From assembly GCF_900102345.1 (NCBI RefSeq), contig NZ_FNKB01000001.1:1426001-1490000 (forward strand): a DNA stretch of 64,000 nt, written 5' to 3'. Origin of the DNA: Leucobacter chromiiresistens. Its GTDB lineage: Bacteria; Actinomycetota; Actinomycetes; Actinomycetales; Microbacteriaceae. The notes under the pieces are model-generated. The model did no database searches, was not told where the DNA came from, and was given only the letters and a program-made list of their open reading frames with translations. Below, piece by piece: positions 23,666 to 33,565 of this stretch (within the stretch, counting starts at the first letter, position 1; each line of letters opens with the position of its first letter). Both the position numbers and the translations under genes were made by a program.

Positions 23666-24515
23666 GCACGACGGCGCCGCCCCGCCCTCCGCCCCGCGGC
23701 CCTCCGCCCTGCGGCCCGACTCCGCCCGGCCCGACTCCGCCCGGCCCGACTCCCCCCGGCCCGACGCCCGGCCCGACTCCGGAGCGGGGTCACTTTCGGG
23801 GGGTGTCGCGGCGCGACACGCACCAGAAGTGACCCCGCTCGCAGAGGCGGATGCGGCGGACGCGGCGGACGACGCTGCCGACGGCGGCGGAGAGCTCGCC
23901 GCCGCGCGCCGCGCGCACACGCTGTCGCAGCAGCTGGAGGCGCTGCTCATCGTCGCCGACGAGCCGCTCAGCGCGGTCGCGCTCGCCACCGCTACCGACC
24001 GCCCGGTGCGCGAGGTGCGCGCCGCCCTGACGGCCCTCGTCGCCGAGTTCGACGGGGCGAGCGGGGCGGGCGCCGCGGCACCCGGCGAATCACCCGTCGG
24101 CGAAGCGTCGGGCACGGGCGCCGGATCTCCGCGCGGGTTCGAGCTGCGCGAGGTCGCCGGCGGATACCGCTTCTACGCCCGGGAGAGCCTCGACCCGATC
24201 GTGGCGGACTTCGTGCACCAGCAGTCGCCCGCGCGCCTCTCGCAGGCGGCGCTCGAGACGCTCGCCGTCATCGCGTACCGGCAGCCGATCTCGCGCGGGG
24301 CGATCGCCTCGATCCGCGCCGTGAACGTCGACTCGGTGGTGCGCACGCTGCTCGGTCGGGGGCTCGTCGCGGAGGCCGGGCACGATCCCGAGACGGGCGC
24401 GATCCTCTACGGCACGTCCGACGCGCTGCTCGGGTATCTCGGCATCGGAGACATCTCCGAACTGCCCCCCATCTCCCCACTGCTCGAAGAACCCACGGAA
24501 GGATTCGACGAATGA
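23658..24515 (+). CDS. scpB: Segregation and condensation protein B
   Basis: 285 residues. Two winged-helix domains are present: LSQQLEALLIVADEPLSAVA and LSQAALETLAVIAYRQPISR are diagnostic. The N-terminal about 60 residues are unusual: repeated RPDSA units (15-base DNA repeats) are followed by a stretch encoded by a nested palindrome at 23782-23840. Homologues normally start just before the LSQQLE block, so this head looks like an added segment. It is coupled to scpA and rluB. Confidence 0.93.
   Translation: MTEHDGAAPPSAPRPSALRPDSARPDSARPDSPRPDARPDSGAGSLSGGVAARHAPEVTPLAEADAADAADDAADGGGELAAARRAHTLSQQLEALLIVADEPLSAVALATATDRPVREVRAALTALVAEFDGASGAGAAAPGESPVGEASGTGAGSPRGFELREVAGGYRFYARESLDPIVADFVHQQSPARLSQAALETLAVIAYRQPISRGAIASIRAVNVDSVVRTLLGRGLVAEAGHDPETGAILYGTSDALLGYLGIGDISELPPISPLLEEPTEGFDE
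23782..23840. repeat. Nested palindromic (REP-like) element within scpB
   Basis: Perfect 14-base inverted arms, GAGCGGGGTCACTT (23782-23795) and its complement (23827-23840), enclose an inner palindrome GTGTCGCGGCGCGACAC (23803-23819) with a three-base loop. It encodes residues about 42-61 of ScpB without disrupting the frame. The design resembles small mobile palindromic elements. Confidence 0.7.
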
Positions 24516-25615
24516 ATCGCTCGGAAGACAAGTTCGGCGGGTCGTTCTCCGTCGACGGCGAGGGCGCCGAGGTCGATCTGGCCGCGTTCGGGTGGGATCG
24601 CCCGGAGCGCGCAGCGGGCTCGGGCGGCTCGCCGGGCGACCCCGGGCAGGCGCCCGACGACGGCCGCGTGCGGTTGCAGAAGGCGCTCGCCCACGCGGGC
24701 GTGGCGTCGCGCCGGGCGTGCGAGACGCTCATCACCAGCGGACGGGTGTCGGTCAACGGCGTGGTCGAGCGGGAGCTCGGCTCGCGCATCGACCCCGAGA
24801 ACGACGACGTGCGGGTCGACGGCGTGGTGGTGCAGCTCGACGTGTCGAAGCGCTACTTCGTGCTGAACAAGCCGCGCGGCGTCGTCTCGACGATGAGCGA
24901 CGAGAACGGGCGGCCCGACCTGCGCGAGTTCACCGACGCGGTCGAGGATCGGCTCTACAACGTCGGCCGCCTCGACACCGACACGAGCGGTCTGCTCATC
25001 CTCACGAACGACGGCGAGCTGGCGCATCGCCTCGCGCATCCGAGCTTCGGCGTGCAGAAGACGTACATCGCGAAGGTGCGCGGCCGGGTCTCGCCCGCCG
25101 TGATCCAGCGGCTGAAAGACGGGGTGGAGCTCGCCGACGGCCCGATCCGCGCGGATCGGGCGAAGCTGCTGCCCGGCGGGTCGAGCGCCGCGCACTCGCT
25201 CGTGGAGGTGACCCTGCACTCGGGGCGCAATCGCATCGTGCGGCGCATGCTCGCGGAGGTGGGGCATCCGGTGGTCGAGCTCGTGCGCCGCCAGTTCGGG
25301 CCGCTGCACCTCGGCACCCTGCGCGTCGGCGAGCTGCGCGAACTGTCGGCGGGGGAGCGCGGTGCGCTGCTCTCGGCCGCCGAGGACGGCGGGGCGCCGG
25401 ATCGCGGGGCGCCGGATCGCGGGGCGCCGGATGGCGGGGCGCCGGAGCGCGGTGAAGCGCAGGGCGGCGGATCCGGCGGCGCCTCCCGGTCGCGCCGTCG
25501 CGGCGAGATCACCGCGGGGCGGCCCGGCGACGGCAAGGGCGCCCGCGGCATGCGGGGTACAGCGGCGCGCGGCAACCCGCACGGCCGCGGCGGACGGAAG
25601 CAGGGCGGGCGATGA
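24512..25615 (+). CDS. rluB: Ribosomal large-subunit pseudouridine synthase (RluB/RsuA family)
   Basis: 367 residues. An S4 domain (RLQKALAHAGVASRRACE) precedes the catalytic domain with the nucleophile Asp in GRLDTDTSGLLILTNDG. KTYIAKVRG and LHSGRNRIVRRML are family blocks. It converts a uridine in rRNA to pseudouridine. The C-terminal about 90 residues are a disordered Gly/Arg-rich tail with GAPDR repeats from 15-base DNA repeats near 25390-25450. It is coupled to scpB and tyrA by ATGA overlaps. Confidence 0.92.
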   Translation: MNRSEDKFGGSFSVDGEGAEVDLAAFGWDRPERAAGSGGSPGDPGQAPDDGRVRLQKALAHAGVASRRACETLITSGRVSVNGVVERELGSRIDPENDDVRVDGVVVQLDVSKRYFVLNKPRGVVSTMSDENGRPDLREFTDAVEDRLYNVGRLDTDTSGLLILTNDGELAHRLAHPSFGVQKTYIAKVRGRVSPAVIQRLKDGVELADGPIRADRAKLLPGGSSAAHSLVEVTLHSGRNRIVRRMLAEVGHPVVELVRRQFGPLHLGTLRVGELRELSAGERGALLSAAEDGGAPDRGAPDRGAPDGGAPERGEAQGGGSGGASRSRRRGEITAGRPGDGKGARGMRGTAARGNPHGRGGRKQGGR

Positions 25616-26802
25616 GCGGCGTGCGGCCTCCGGCAGGAGCGGACGCGGGCGCGGGGTCGGACGCGGGTACGCGTGCGGAGACGGGCGGCGCGCACCTGCG
25701 CCCCGTCGGCGAGCGGGCCGCGCTGGTCGCGCGCTCCCGGGGCCCGGTGCACATCATCGGCGCGGGGCTGCTCGGCGCCAGCGTCGGCCTCGGCCTGCGC
25801 GAGCGCGGCGTCGACGTGACGCTCGAGGATCTGTCGCCGACGACCGTCGCGCTCGCCGCCGACTACGGCGCCGGGCGGGTGCGGTCGGCCGGCGACGACG
25901 CGCCGGCGCTCGTCGTCATCGCGACCCCGCCCGACGTCACGGCGGACGTGGTGGAGCGCGCGCTCCGCACCTACCCGCAGGCCGTGGTCACGGATGTCGC
26001 GAGCGTGAAGCTCGCGCCCTACGCCGTGCTCGTGCGCCGCGGCATCGACCTCTCGCGCTACGTGGGCTCGCACCCGATGGCGGGCCGGGAGCGCGGCGGC
26101 GCGATCATGGCGCGCGCCGACCTCTTCGTGGGGCGGCCGTGGGTGATCTGCCGCGACGGCGAGACGCCCGCGGAGGCACTCGCGCTGGTCGAGGCCGTCG
26201 CGCTCGACCTCGGCGGCGTGCTCATCGAGATGACGCCGGAGGAGCACGACCGCTCCGTCGGGCTCGTCTCCCACCTGCCGCAGGTGGTGTCGAGCCTCCT
26301 CGCCGCGCGCCTCGTGCCGGCCTCCGACCAGGCGATCGGCCTCGCGGGCGGCGGGCTGCGCGACACCACGCGCGTCGCCTCCAGCGACCCCGAGCTCTGG
26401 GTGCAGATCCTCGGTGCGAACAGCGCTCCCGTGGTGGAGCTGCTCGACGCGTTCGCCGCGGATGTCGCCGCGTTCGCCGACGCACTCCGCGATCCGGCCC
26501 GCACCGGAGCGAGACGACGCATCGCCGACCTGCTGTCGGCGGGCAACAACGGGGTCTCGCGCATTCCGGGCAAGCACGGCTCGTCGGAGCGGTTCACCCA
26601 GATCACGGTGCTGATCGACGATTCGCCCGGGCAGCTCGCGAAGTTGCTCACCGAACTCGGAGAACTGGGCATTAATATGGAAGACTTGCGCCTCGAGCAC
26701 TCGCCGGGCGCCCAGATCGGTTTCGCGGAGATCGCGGTACTGCCGGAGGTCGCCGAACGCGCGGTCGCCGATCTCGTCGAACGCGGATGGAGGACGCTGT
26801 GA
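25612..26802 (+). CDS. tyrA: Prephenate dehydrogenase
   Basis: 396 residues; tyrosine biosynthesis. After about 40 disordered residues comes the NAD-binding motif GAGLLGASVGLGLRERG, then SHPMAGRERGGA around the substrate site. A C-terminal ACT-type domain (VLIDDSPGQLAKLLTELGEL) suggests feedback control by tyrosine. It is coupled at both ends to rluB and cmk. Confidence 0.93.
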   Translation: MSGVRPPAGADAGAGSDAGTRAETGGAHLRPVGERAALVARSRGPVHIIGAGLLGASVGLGLRERGVDVTLEDLSPTTVALAADYGAGRVRSAGDDAPALVVIATPPDVTADVVERALRTYPQAVVTDVASVKLAPYAVLVRRGIDLSRYVGSHPMAGRERGGAIMARADLFVGRPWVICRDGETPAEALALVEAVALDLGGVLIEMTPEEHDRSVGLVSHLPQVVSSLLAARLVPASDQAIGLAGGGLRDTTRVASSDPELWVQILGANSAPVVELLDAFAADVAAFADALRDPARTGARRRIADLLSAGNNGVSRIPGKHGSSERFTQITVLIDDSPGQLAKLLTELGELGINMEDLRLEHSPGAQIGFAEIAVLPEVAERAVADLVERGWRTL

Positions 26803-27581
26803 CTGATGCTGCATCAGCTGCCGCTGCACTGACCGTCGCGACCGGAGCGGCGCAGGCCGAAGCGGATCGGACGGAGGCGGATCGCACCGCCCCGCTGCTC
26901 GTCGCCATCGACGGCCCCGCGGGCAGCGGCAAGTCGAGCGTGTCGCGCGCCGCCGCCGAGCAGCTCGGCTTCGGCATCCTCGACACCGGCGCGGCGTACC
27001 GGTCGCTCGCGTGGGCGGCCGTCGAGAGCGCCGCCGACCTCGACGACCCCGAGGCGGTCATGGCGATCCTCGACGCCTGGACGTACACGATCACGCTGCA
27101 CGGACCGCAGCGGGTGACGGTCGACCTCGGCGACGGCGTCGCCCACGACGTGACCGCGGCGATCCGCCAGCACGCCGTGAGCGGGCTCGTGAGCCGCGTC
27201 TCCCAGCATCCGCCGGTGCGCGAGCGCCTCAACGAGATGTTCCGGCGCATCGTCGCCGAATCGGAGCTGCCCGGCGTGGTGATCGAGGGGCGCGACATCA
27301 CCACCGTGGTCGCACCCGACGCCCCCGTGCGCGTGCTCATGACGGCCTCCGCCGCAGTGCGCGCGCAGCGGCGCGCGGGCGAGCTGGCGGGGCTGACGCA
27401 CGAGCAGGTGCTCGCCGACATCGAGGCGCGCGACGCCAAGGACGCGCTGGTCGTGGACTTCTTCACCCCCGCAGCCGGGGTGACGCTCGTCGACACGAGC
27501 GACCTGAACTTCGAGCAGTCGGTGCAGGCTGTGGTCGATATCGTACGAGCGGCGCAGCGCGCCGCGGAAGAGAGCGAATGA
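26799..27581 (+). CDS. cmk: Cytidylate kinase
   Basis: 260 residues from GTG 26799, which forms a GTGA overlap with tyrA and has GGAGGA five bases upstream; ATG 26787 is an alternative. The P-loop is [14 protein letters not shown], followed by [11 protein letters not shown] and [13 protein letters not shown]. It phosphorylates CMP and dCMP. It is coupled to der by ATGA. Confidence 0.94.
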   Translation: MTDAASAAAALTVATGAAQAEADRTEADRTAPLLVAIDGPAGSGKSSVSRAAAEQLGFGILDTGAAYRSLAWAAVESAADLDDPEAVMAILDAWTYTITLHGPQRVTVDLGDGVAHDVTAAIRQHAVSGLVSRVSQHPPVRERLNEMFRRIVAESELPGVVIEGRDITTVVAPDAPVRVLMTASAAVRAQRRAGELAGLTHEQVLADIEARDAKDALVVDFFTPAAGVTLVDTSDLNFEQSVQAVVDIVRAAQRAAEESE

Positions 27582-29263
27582 TGAGCGAGCAGAACCCCGC
27601 AACGGGAGCCGAGCGCGGCGACGCGCGCGCCGAGGCGCCCGAGGTCGAGGCCCCCGAGTACGTCGGGCCCGAGGTCATGCAGGTGACCCCCGACGGCAGC
27701 CAGGTCGCCGCCGACCCCGAGTACGACGAGGCCGACACGTACGAGGCGACCGTGCACGACGCCCCCGTGCGCGCCGCCGACGAGGGAGAGATCGTCTTCG
27801 GCGAGGGCTTCGACGCCAGCGTCACCGACGAGGAGCGTCTGCGCGCCATGCGCTCCAACCTCGAGGGCTTCGACCTCGAGGACGACGACGTGGCGATCAT
27901 CAGCGACGAGGGCGAGTTCCTCGGGTTCCGCGAGCCCGTCGCCGAGTCGCTGCCCGTCGTCGCCATCGTCGGCCGCCCGAACGTCGGCAAGTCGGCCCTC
28001 GTGAACCGCATCCTCGGCCGCCGCGAGGCCGTCGTCGAAGACGTGCCCGGCGTCACCCGCGACCGCGTCACCTACCAGGCGGAGTGGGTGGGCACCCGCT
28101 TCAGCCTCGTCGACACGGGCGGCTGGGAGCCCGACGCGAAGGGCATCGACGCGTCAGTGGCGCTGCAGGCGGAGGTCGCGATCGAGCTGTGCGACGTCGT
28201 GATGTTCGTGGTCGACTCGCGCGTCGGCCCGACCGCCACCGACGAGCGCGTCGTGCAGCTGCTGCGCCGCACGCACAAGCCCGTCTTCCTCGTCGCGAAC
28301 AAGGTCGACGACGCCGTGCTCGAAGCGGAGGCCGCGCAGCTGTGGTCGCTCGGGCTCGGCGAGCCGCGCGCGGTATCGGCGCTGCACGGACGCGGCGTCG
28401 CCGACCTGCTCGACGCCGTCGTCGAGGCGCTCCCCGAGGAGTCCTCCGTCGCGCAGCCGAAGCTGCTGGGGCCGCGCCGCGTCGCGCTGCTCGGCCGCCC
28501 CAACGTCGGCAAGTCGAGCCTGCTGAACAAGGCCGCGGGCGAGGAGCGCGCGGTCGTCAGCGACGTCGCGGGCACTACGCGCGATCCGGTCGACGAGCAG
28601 GTCGAGATCGCCGGCCGCGTGTGGACGTTCGTCGACACCGCCGGCATCCGCCGTCGCGTGCACCTGCAGAAGGGCGCCGACTTCTACGCGTCGCTGCGCA
28701 CCGCCGCAGCGCTCGAGAAGGCCGAGGTCGCCGTCGTGCTCATCGACGTGACGCAGGAGATCTCCGACCAGGATCTGCGCATCATCGACCTCGTGCTCGA
28801 GTCGGGGCGGGCACTCGTGCTCGCCTTCAACAAGTGGGACATGCTCGACGACGACCGCCGCCGCTACCTGGAGCGCGAGATCGAGCAGGATCTCGCGCAC
28901 GTCGACTGGGCGCCGCGCGTCAACATCTCGGCGCGCACCGGCCGCCACCTCGAGAAGCTCGTGCCGGCCCTCGAGACGGCGCTCGAGTCGTGGGACACGC
29001 GCATTCCCACCGGCAAGTTCAACGCCTTCGTGGCGGAGCTCGTGCAGGAGCACCCGCACCCGCTGCGCAGCGGCAAGCAGCCGCGCATCCTCTTCGGCAC
29101 CCAGGTGCAGAACCGCCCGCCGACATTCGTGCTCTTCACGTCCGGCTTCCTCGACCCGCAGTACCGCCGCTTCATCCAGCGGCGCCTGCGCGAGCGCTAC
29201 GGCTTCGAGGGCAGCCCCATCGTGATCAACATGCGCATCCGCGAGCGGCGCCCCCGCCCCTAG
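27578..29263 (+). CDS. der: Ribosome biogenesis GTPase Der (EngA)
   Basis: 561 residues. Two tandem G domains are visible ([12 protein letters not shown] and [13 protein letters not shown]), each with NKxD and DTxG motifs, followed by the KH-like domain ([19 protein letters not shown]). It is essential for 50S assembly. An acidic N-terminal extension of about 120 residues precedes the first G domain, as often in actinobacteria. It is the last gene of the parA-der run. Confidence 0.95.
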   Translation: MMSEQNPATGAERGDARAEAPEVEAPEYVGPEVMQVTPDGSQVAADPEYDEADTYEATVHDAPVRAADEGEIVFGEGFDASVTDEERLRAMRSNLEGFDLEDDDVAIISDEGEFLGFREPVAESLPVVAIVGRPNVGKSALVNRILGRREAVVEDVPGVTRDRVTYQAEWVGTRFSLVDTGGWEPDAKGIDASVALQAEVAIELCDVVMFVVDSRVGPTATDERVVQLLRRTHKPVFLVANKVDDAVLEAEAAQLWSLGLGEPRAVSALHGRGVADLLDAVVEALPEESSVAQPKLLGPRRVALLGRPNVGKSSLLNKAAGEERAVVSDVAGTTRDPVDEQVEIAGRVWTFVDTAGIRRRVHLQKGADFYASLRTAAALEKAEVAVVLIDVTQEISDQDLRIIDLVLESGRALVLAFNKWDMLDDDRRRYLEREIEQDLAHVDWAPRVNISARTGRHLEKLVPALETALESWDTRIPTGKFNAFVAELVQEHPHPLRSGKQPRILFGTQVQNRPPTFVLFTSGFLDPQYRRFIQRRLRERYGFEGSPIVINMRIRERRPRP

Positions 29264-29565
29264 GGCGGAGCGCGGCGGCGTGCCGCCGGCTGCGGCGTGC
29301 CGCCGGTCGCGGGGTGCCGCCGGCTTCGGCATGCCGCCGGTCGCGGCGCTCCGCCGGCTGCGGGGGCGCCGCCGACTTCGGCGTGCCGCCGCGCGCGCCA
29401 CTGCACACCTTTTTCGCCGGAGCACCTGTGTATACGTGGTGCACCGGAGAGAAACCGGTGCAGCGGCGAGCGGGGAGGGGCGAGCGGCGCGGCGGCGCGC
29501 CGCCGGTCGCGGCGCTCCGCCGGTCGCGGGGCGCACCCCCAGCGAGGGCGCGCTAGCCTCTGAGC
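29264..29565. repeat. 17-bp palindromic tandem repeats and a hairpin in the der-DUF817 gap
   Basis: Seven units of 17 bases lie at 29275-29393, of the type GCGGCGTGCCGCCGGYY, each itself near-palindromic. Three more occur at 29492-29540. Between them, TGCACCGG and CCGGTGCA form an 8-base stem with a 7-base loop (29440-29462), possibly a terminator. No gene is supported in the gap; frames that stay open here do so because of the repeat. Confidence 0.8.
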
Positions 29566-30510
29566 ATGGCGCGACCCGAGACTCCAGGCGAGACACCCGA
29601 GACGCCCGAGACGCCCGGGGCTCCCGAGACTCGCGAGACCGGCGACGGCGCCCCGGGGCGGCAGCTCACGCGCCTGGAGCGCACGATCGACCGCGCCGCG
29701 AACCGCCTGCTCGCGGGCCGGCCGGCCTCGGGCCCGCGCGCCGTCGCCATCGAGGCGGCGGTGTTCCTGCTGAAGCAGGCGTGGGCCTGCATCTTCGGGG
29801 CGCTGATGCTCGTGGTGATCGTCGCCGCGCGGCTCTGGTACCCCGACGACGCCGCGCTGGCCCGCAACGACGCGCTGACGATCGCCGCCGTGGCGATCCA
29901 GGTCGGCATGCTCGTGTTCCGGCTGGAGAGCGGGCGCGAGCTGTGGGTGATCGTGCTGTTCCACATCACGGGCACCGCGATGGAGCTGTTCAAGACCGAC
30001 GTCGGCTCGTGGGCGTACGCGGCCGACGGGGTGCTGCGCATCGGGGCGGTGCCGCTCTTCAGCGGGTTCATGTACGCGGCGGTCGGCTCGTACATGGTGC
30101 GCGTGTACCGGCTGCACGATCTGCGCTTCACGCGGTACCCGCCGATCTGGGCGACGACCGTCGCGGCGGTCGCGATCTACGCGAACTTCTTCACCCACCA
30201 CTACGTCTTCGACGCGCGGTGGCTGCTGCTCGCGGTCGTGGTGCTGCTGTGGGCCCCGACGCTCATGCACTTCCGCATCTGGCGGGCGACACTGCGGGTG
30301 CCCGTGCTGCTCGTGTTCGTCGGCGTCGCGCTGTTCATCTGGATCGCCGAGAACGTCGCCACGCTCTCGGGTGCGTGGCTGTACCCCGGTCAGGTGGACG
30401 GGTGGGAGCTCGTCTCGGGGCAGAAGATCGTCTCGTGGTTCCTGCTGATGATCATCTCGGTCGTCATGGTCACCTGGGTGTACCGCCCCAGGCGACCGGA
30501 CGCGGGGTGA
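29566..30510 (+). CDS. DUF817 family integral membrane protein
   Basis: 314 residues. After about 60 disordered residues with PETPETPGAPE-type repeats, about eight membrane segments follow, with family blocks FLLKQAWACIFGALMLV, LWVIVLFHITGTAMELFKT and NFFTHHYVFDARW. The family is widespread (YoaT of Bacillus is a member) but its function is unknown. It stands alone, convergent with the next gene. Confidence 0.88.
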   Translation: MARPETPGETPETPETPGAPETRETGDGAPGRQLTRLERTIDRAANRLLAGRPASGPRAVAIEAAVFLLKQAWACIFGALMLVVIVAARLWYPDDAALARNDALTIAAVAIQVGMLVFRLESGRELWVIVLFHITGTAMELFKTDVGSWAYAADGVLRIGAVPLFSGFMYAAVGSYMVRVYRLHDLRFTRYPPIWATTVAAVAIYANFFTHHYVFDARWLLLAVVVLLWAPTLMHFRIWRATLRVPVLLVFVGVALFIWIAENVATLSGAWLYPGQVDGWELVSGQKIVSWFLLMIISVVMVTWVYRPRRPDAG

Positions 30511-30532
30511 GGGGGGAGCCGCTGAAGCGTCG

Positions 30533-30901
30533 TCACGCGGCGATTGCGAGGGCGAGCGCACCGAACCCGAACACGGCGACGGCGATGATGCCGGCGAGCG
30601 CCCAGAGTGCGAGCATCGCGGCGTTCAGCCAGACGCCCCAGAGGGCGAGGGTGCGATCCCGGGTGTTGCGGCGCAGTGCGAGGATGCCGAAGACGAGGCC
30701 GGTGATGGGGGCGAAGAAGGTCCATCCGCTCACCACGGAGGCGATGCCGAGCACGAAGCTCGTGATCGAGAACGCGCGGGAGTGGTCGTCGATGGCGACC
30801 GGGCCGCTCGGGAACGGCTCGGAGCCGCTCGATGCGGCGCTGCTCGCCGCGAGCGGCGTGGTGTCGGCGAAGCGGGTGTCGGGGGTGGTGGTGGCGCTCA
30901 T
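30533..30901 (-). CDS. DUF4190 domain small membrane protein
   Basis: 122 residues. Start ATG 30901 is chosen over the longer frame because GAGAGGAG precedes it. An N-terminal Ser/Thr/Ala-rich segment is followed by two helices of the DUF4190 type (SFVLGIASVVSGWTFFAPIT, GLVFGILALRR) and a last hydrophobic stretch. Function unknown. Confidence 0.8.
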   Translation of the reverse strand: MSATTTPDTRFADTTPLAASSAASSGSEPFPSGPVAIDDHSRAFSITSFVLGIASVVSGWTFFAPITGLVFGILALRRNTRDRTLALWGVWLNAAMLALWALAGIIAVAVFGFGALALAIAA

Positions 30902-31168
30902 GGCGGCTCCTCTCGTGGGCGGCGAACGGGGTGTTCGTCGGTGATGGTTCCACGGTAGGTCGGGGCGGGGTGGCGCCGCGTCCGCCTGCGGTATGGCCCG
31001 CATGAGACCCCGGTACCGCGTGTCGCGGCGCCCGGGTCAGGGACGCGTCAGGGGCGGCTCGGGGTCGGCTCAGGGTGCCGCCGGAATGCCGGTCGGGTCC
31101 CGCCGGCTTGCGGCCCGCGGCCCGCGCCCCGCGTCCAGCCCGGCACCAGCCCACGCCCAGCCCCGCCG

Positions 31169-32737
31169 TCAGTGCGCGGCCTGCGACACGTCGGTGCCCT
31201 TGGGCGTCATGAGGAAGACCGCCGCCGCGACGGCGAACATGATGAGGCCGCCGGCGATCCCGGTCGCCTGCATCGCGTGCGTGAAGGCGACGCCAGCCTG
31301 CTGCCCGAGCTCGGGGAGACGCAATTCGTCGGCGATCGAGACGGCCGCCCCGAGCGATTCCTCGGCCTGCCCGGCGAGCGCCCGCTCGACGCCCGCGAGC
31401 GCCCCCGAGGCGACGAACTCGGCCCGGTAGAGCAGCGCCGACACGCTGCCGAGAATGGCGACGCCGAGCACGGCGCCGAGCTCGTACGAGGTCTCCTCGA
31501 TGGCGCCCGCGTTGCCGGCCTTCTCCTCAGGGGAGCCGTGCATGATCATGGCCGAGGCGATGGCGAGCGACCCCGTTCCGGCGCCGATGAAGCACAGCGA
31601 GATGATCACGGTGAGGGTGCTGAGCGTGCCCGGCTGCAGGCCGATGACGAGCATGCCGACGCCCGCGAAGCCGAGGCCGCCCGCCAGCACGGCGCGGGCG
31701 CCGATGCGCCGGGCGAGCACGGGGGCGGTGAGCGAGGCGAGGGCGCCGGTGATCGCGATGGGGAAGAGGCGGATGCCGGCCTCGACGGGGGACGCGCCGT
31801 CGACGAGCTGCAGCCACTGCGCGATGAGCAGCAGGGCGGCGATCATCGCGAACGTCGAGCCGAGGGCCGCGATGGCGCCGGCCGAGAAGACGCGGTTGCG
31901 GAAGAGACTGAGATCGAGCAGCGGCGACGCGCTGCGGAGGCAGCGCACCACGAACCAGGCGAGCAGGGCGGCGCCGGCGGCGAACGCGACGAGCGCCTCG
32001 GGTACGAGCAGGCTCGCCTCCTTGCCGAAGGTCTTGATGGCCCACACGAGCAGCGTCATGCCGACGAGCGACAGCGCTGCGGCGAGGAAGTCCCAGCGGC
32101 CGGTGTGCGCGACGCGCGATTCGGGCAGGATCGCGATGCCGGCGATCACCCCGGCGAGCATGAGCGGCACGTTCACGAGGAACGCCGCGTGCCACGAGAA
32201 GTACTCGAGCAGCAGCCCGCCGAGCAGCGGGCCGACGGCGGCGCCGAGGCCCGAGACCGCCGCCCAGATGGCGAGGGCCGTGGCGCGCTCGCGGGCGTCG
32301 GTGAAGATGACGCGGATGAGCGAGAGGGTGATGGGCATGATCATCGCGCCGCCGATGCCGAGGATCGCGCGGATCGCGATGACCGACTCGGCGTTCGTGG
32401 CGAACAGCACGAGCAGCGACGCGACGCCGAAGATGGAGTAGCCGAGCAGCAGCATGCGCTTGCGGCCCCAGCGGTCGGCGATCGCGGCGAACGAGACGAG
32501 CAGGCCGGCGAGCACGAGCGAGTAGACGTCGATGATCCAGAGCTGCTGGTCGCTCGTGGGGTGCAGCTCGGCCGCCATCTCGGGCAGTGCGATGTTGAGG
32601 ATCGTCATGTCCATGGTGATGACGAGCAGGCTCGCGGTGAGCACGCTGAGCGCGGCCCAGCGGCGCGCTCGACTGAGCGGTGCGGGCTTCGGTGCGTGGT
32701 GCGGTGCGGAGTGTGGTGCGATGCGCTGGTCGGACAT
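31169..32737 (-). CDS. DHA2-family MFS drug exporter (EmrB/QacA type)
   Basis: 522 residues from ATG 32737; GTG 32746 is also possible. About 14 membrane segments are predicted. Motif A is DRWGRKRMLL, and an antiporter motif C-like GLGAAVGPLLGG lies in segment five. Such proteins export cationic dyes, disinfectants or antibiotics in exchange for protons. It is 66 bases downstream of a TetR gene on the same strand, so the pair is likely one autoregulated unit. Confidence 0.92.
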   Translation of the reverse strand: MSDQRIAPHSAPHHAPKPAPLSRARRWAALSVLTASLLVITMDMTILNIALPEMAAELHPTSDQQLWIIDVYSLVLAGLLVSFAAIADRWGRKRMLLLGYSIFGVASLLVLFATNAESVIAIRAILGIGGAMIMPITLSLIRVIFTDARERATALAIWAAVSGLGAAVGPLLGGLLLEYFSWHAAFLVNVPLMLAGVIAGIAILPESRVAHTGRWDFLAAALSLVGMTLLVWAIKTFGKEASLLVPEALVAFAAGAALLAWFVVRCLRSASPLLDLSLFRNRVFSAGAIAALGSTFAMIAALLLIAQWLQLVDGASPVEAGIRLFPIAITGALASLTAPVLARRIGARAVLAGGLGFAGVGMLVIGLQPGTLSTLTVIISLCFIGAGTGSLAIASAMIMHGSPEEKAGNAGAIEETSYELGAVLGVAILGSVSALLYRAEFVASGALAGVERALAGQAEESLGAAVSIADELRLPELGQQAGVAFTHAMQATGIAGGLIMFAVAAAVFLMTPKGTDVSQAAH

Positions 32738-32803
32738 GGGGATCACGGTCTTTCTGAATTCGGTCTGGGGTCGTGCGTGTGGGTGTCGGGGCCGGCCGTT
32801 TCG

Positions 32804-33427
32804 CTACGTGTGCGCCGAGCCCGGCACGGGCATCGTCATGAGGGCCTGGAGCACGCGGGTGAGCTCGTCGCGGCCGAGCGGCGTGCCGGTGAGCCCGGCG
32901 TGCATGGTCGCCCCGTCAAGGAAGACGGCGATGGCGACGGCGCGCTCCTCGCCCACCTGCGTCGAGAGGAGGGCGACGATGCGCTCGGGCCAGCGCAGCG
33001 CGAGGGCGCGCAGCCGGGGGTCGGTGGTGCCGCTCGTCATGAGCGCGATGTCGGCGTGCACGGTGCGCGGGTCTTCGAGGTAGGCGAGCAGCTCGTCGAT
33101 GATGGGGTCGGGGCGCTCGAAGATGGTCGCGATGAACGGCTCGAGCCGCGCGATCGACTCGTCGATCTCGTCGGCGAGCTGCTGCAGGGCGCACTCGCGC
33201 ATGTCGTCGATCGAGGTGAAGTACTGGGTGGTCGAGCCGAGCGGCACGGAGGCGCGCTTCGCGACCGCGCGGTGGGTGAGTGCCGCGGCGCCCTCCTCGA
33301 CGATGATCTCGGTAGCTGCGGCGAGGATCGCGCGGCGCCGACCCTCGGGATCCCGTCGGCGGGGAGCGGCGGGTGCGGCCTGCGCAGCGGGCGCGGCCTG
33401 CGCGGCGGATTCGGTGGTCTCGTGCAT
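32804..33427 (-). CDS. TetR-family transcriptional repressor
   Basis: 207 residues from ATG 33427, with AAAGGAGC upstream. An Ala/Pro-rich head is followed by the helix-turn-helix (RAILAAATEIIVEEGAAALT, HRAVAKRASVPLGSTTQYF) and a helical ligand domain. It lies upstream of the MFS exporter and probably represses both through the TGTACA array at 33490-33517. The ligand is unknown. Confidence 0.9.
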   Translation of the reverse strand: MHETTESAAQAAPAAQAAPAAPRRRDPEGRRRAILAAATEIIVEEGAAALTHRAVAKRASVPLGSTTQYFTSIDDMRECALQQLADEIDESIARLEPFIATIFERPDPIIDELLAYLEDPRTVHADIALMTSGTTDPRLRALALRWPERIVALLSTQVGEERAVAIAVFLDGATMHAGLTGTPLGRDELTRVLQALMTMPVPGSAHT

Positions 33428-33489
33428 GGCTGCTCCTTTCGTGGTCGATTCGGGCGTGAGTCGAGGTGGCACTGGGTGCCTCTGCTTAA

Positions 33490-33517
33490 TGTACATGTGT
33501 ACATGTACATTTGTACA
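33490..33517. promoter_or_regulatory. Four-box TGTACA operator
   Basis: TGTACA occurs four times in 28 bases (33490, 33498, 33504, 33512), each a six-base palindrome. It lies 63 bases upstream of the TetR start and 49 bases upstream of the divergent membrane-protein start, so it is well placed to control both directions. Confidence 0.75.
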
Positions 33518-33565
33518 GTGGGAAATTCCGGATGCTCGTCGGTGACGGCGGACTAGAGCGCTGGG

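Noticed and set aside
29264..29565. Small coding frames through the tandem repeats after der
   Set aside because: All strands and frames are open owing to repeat composition; no start signals or conserved composition support a gene.
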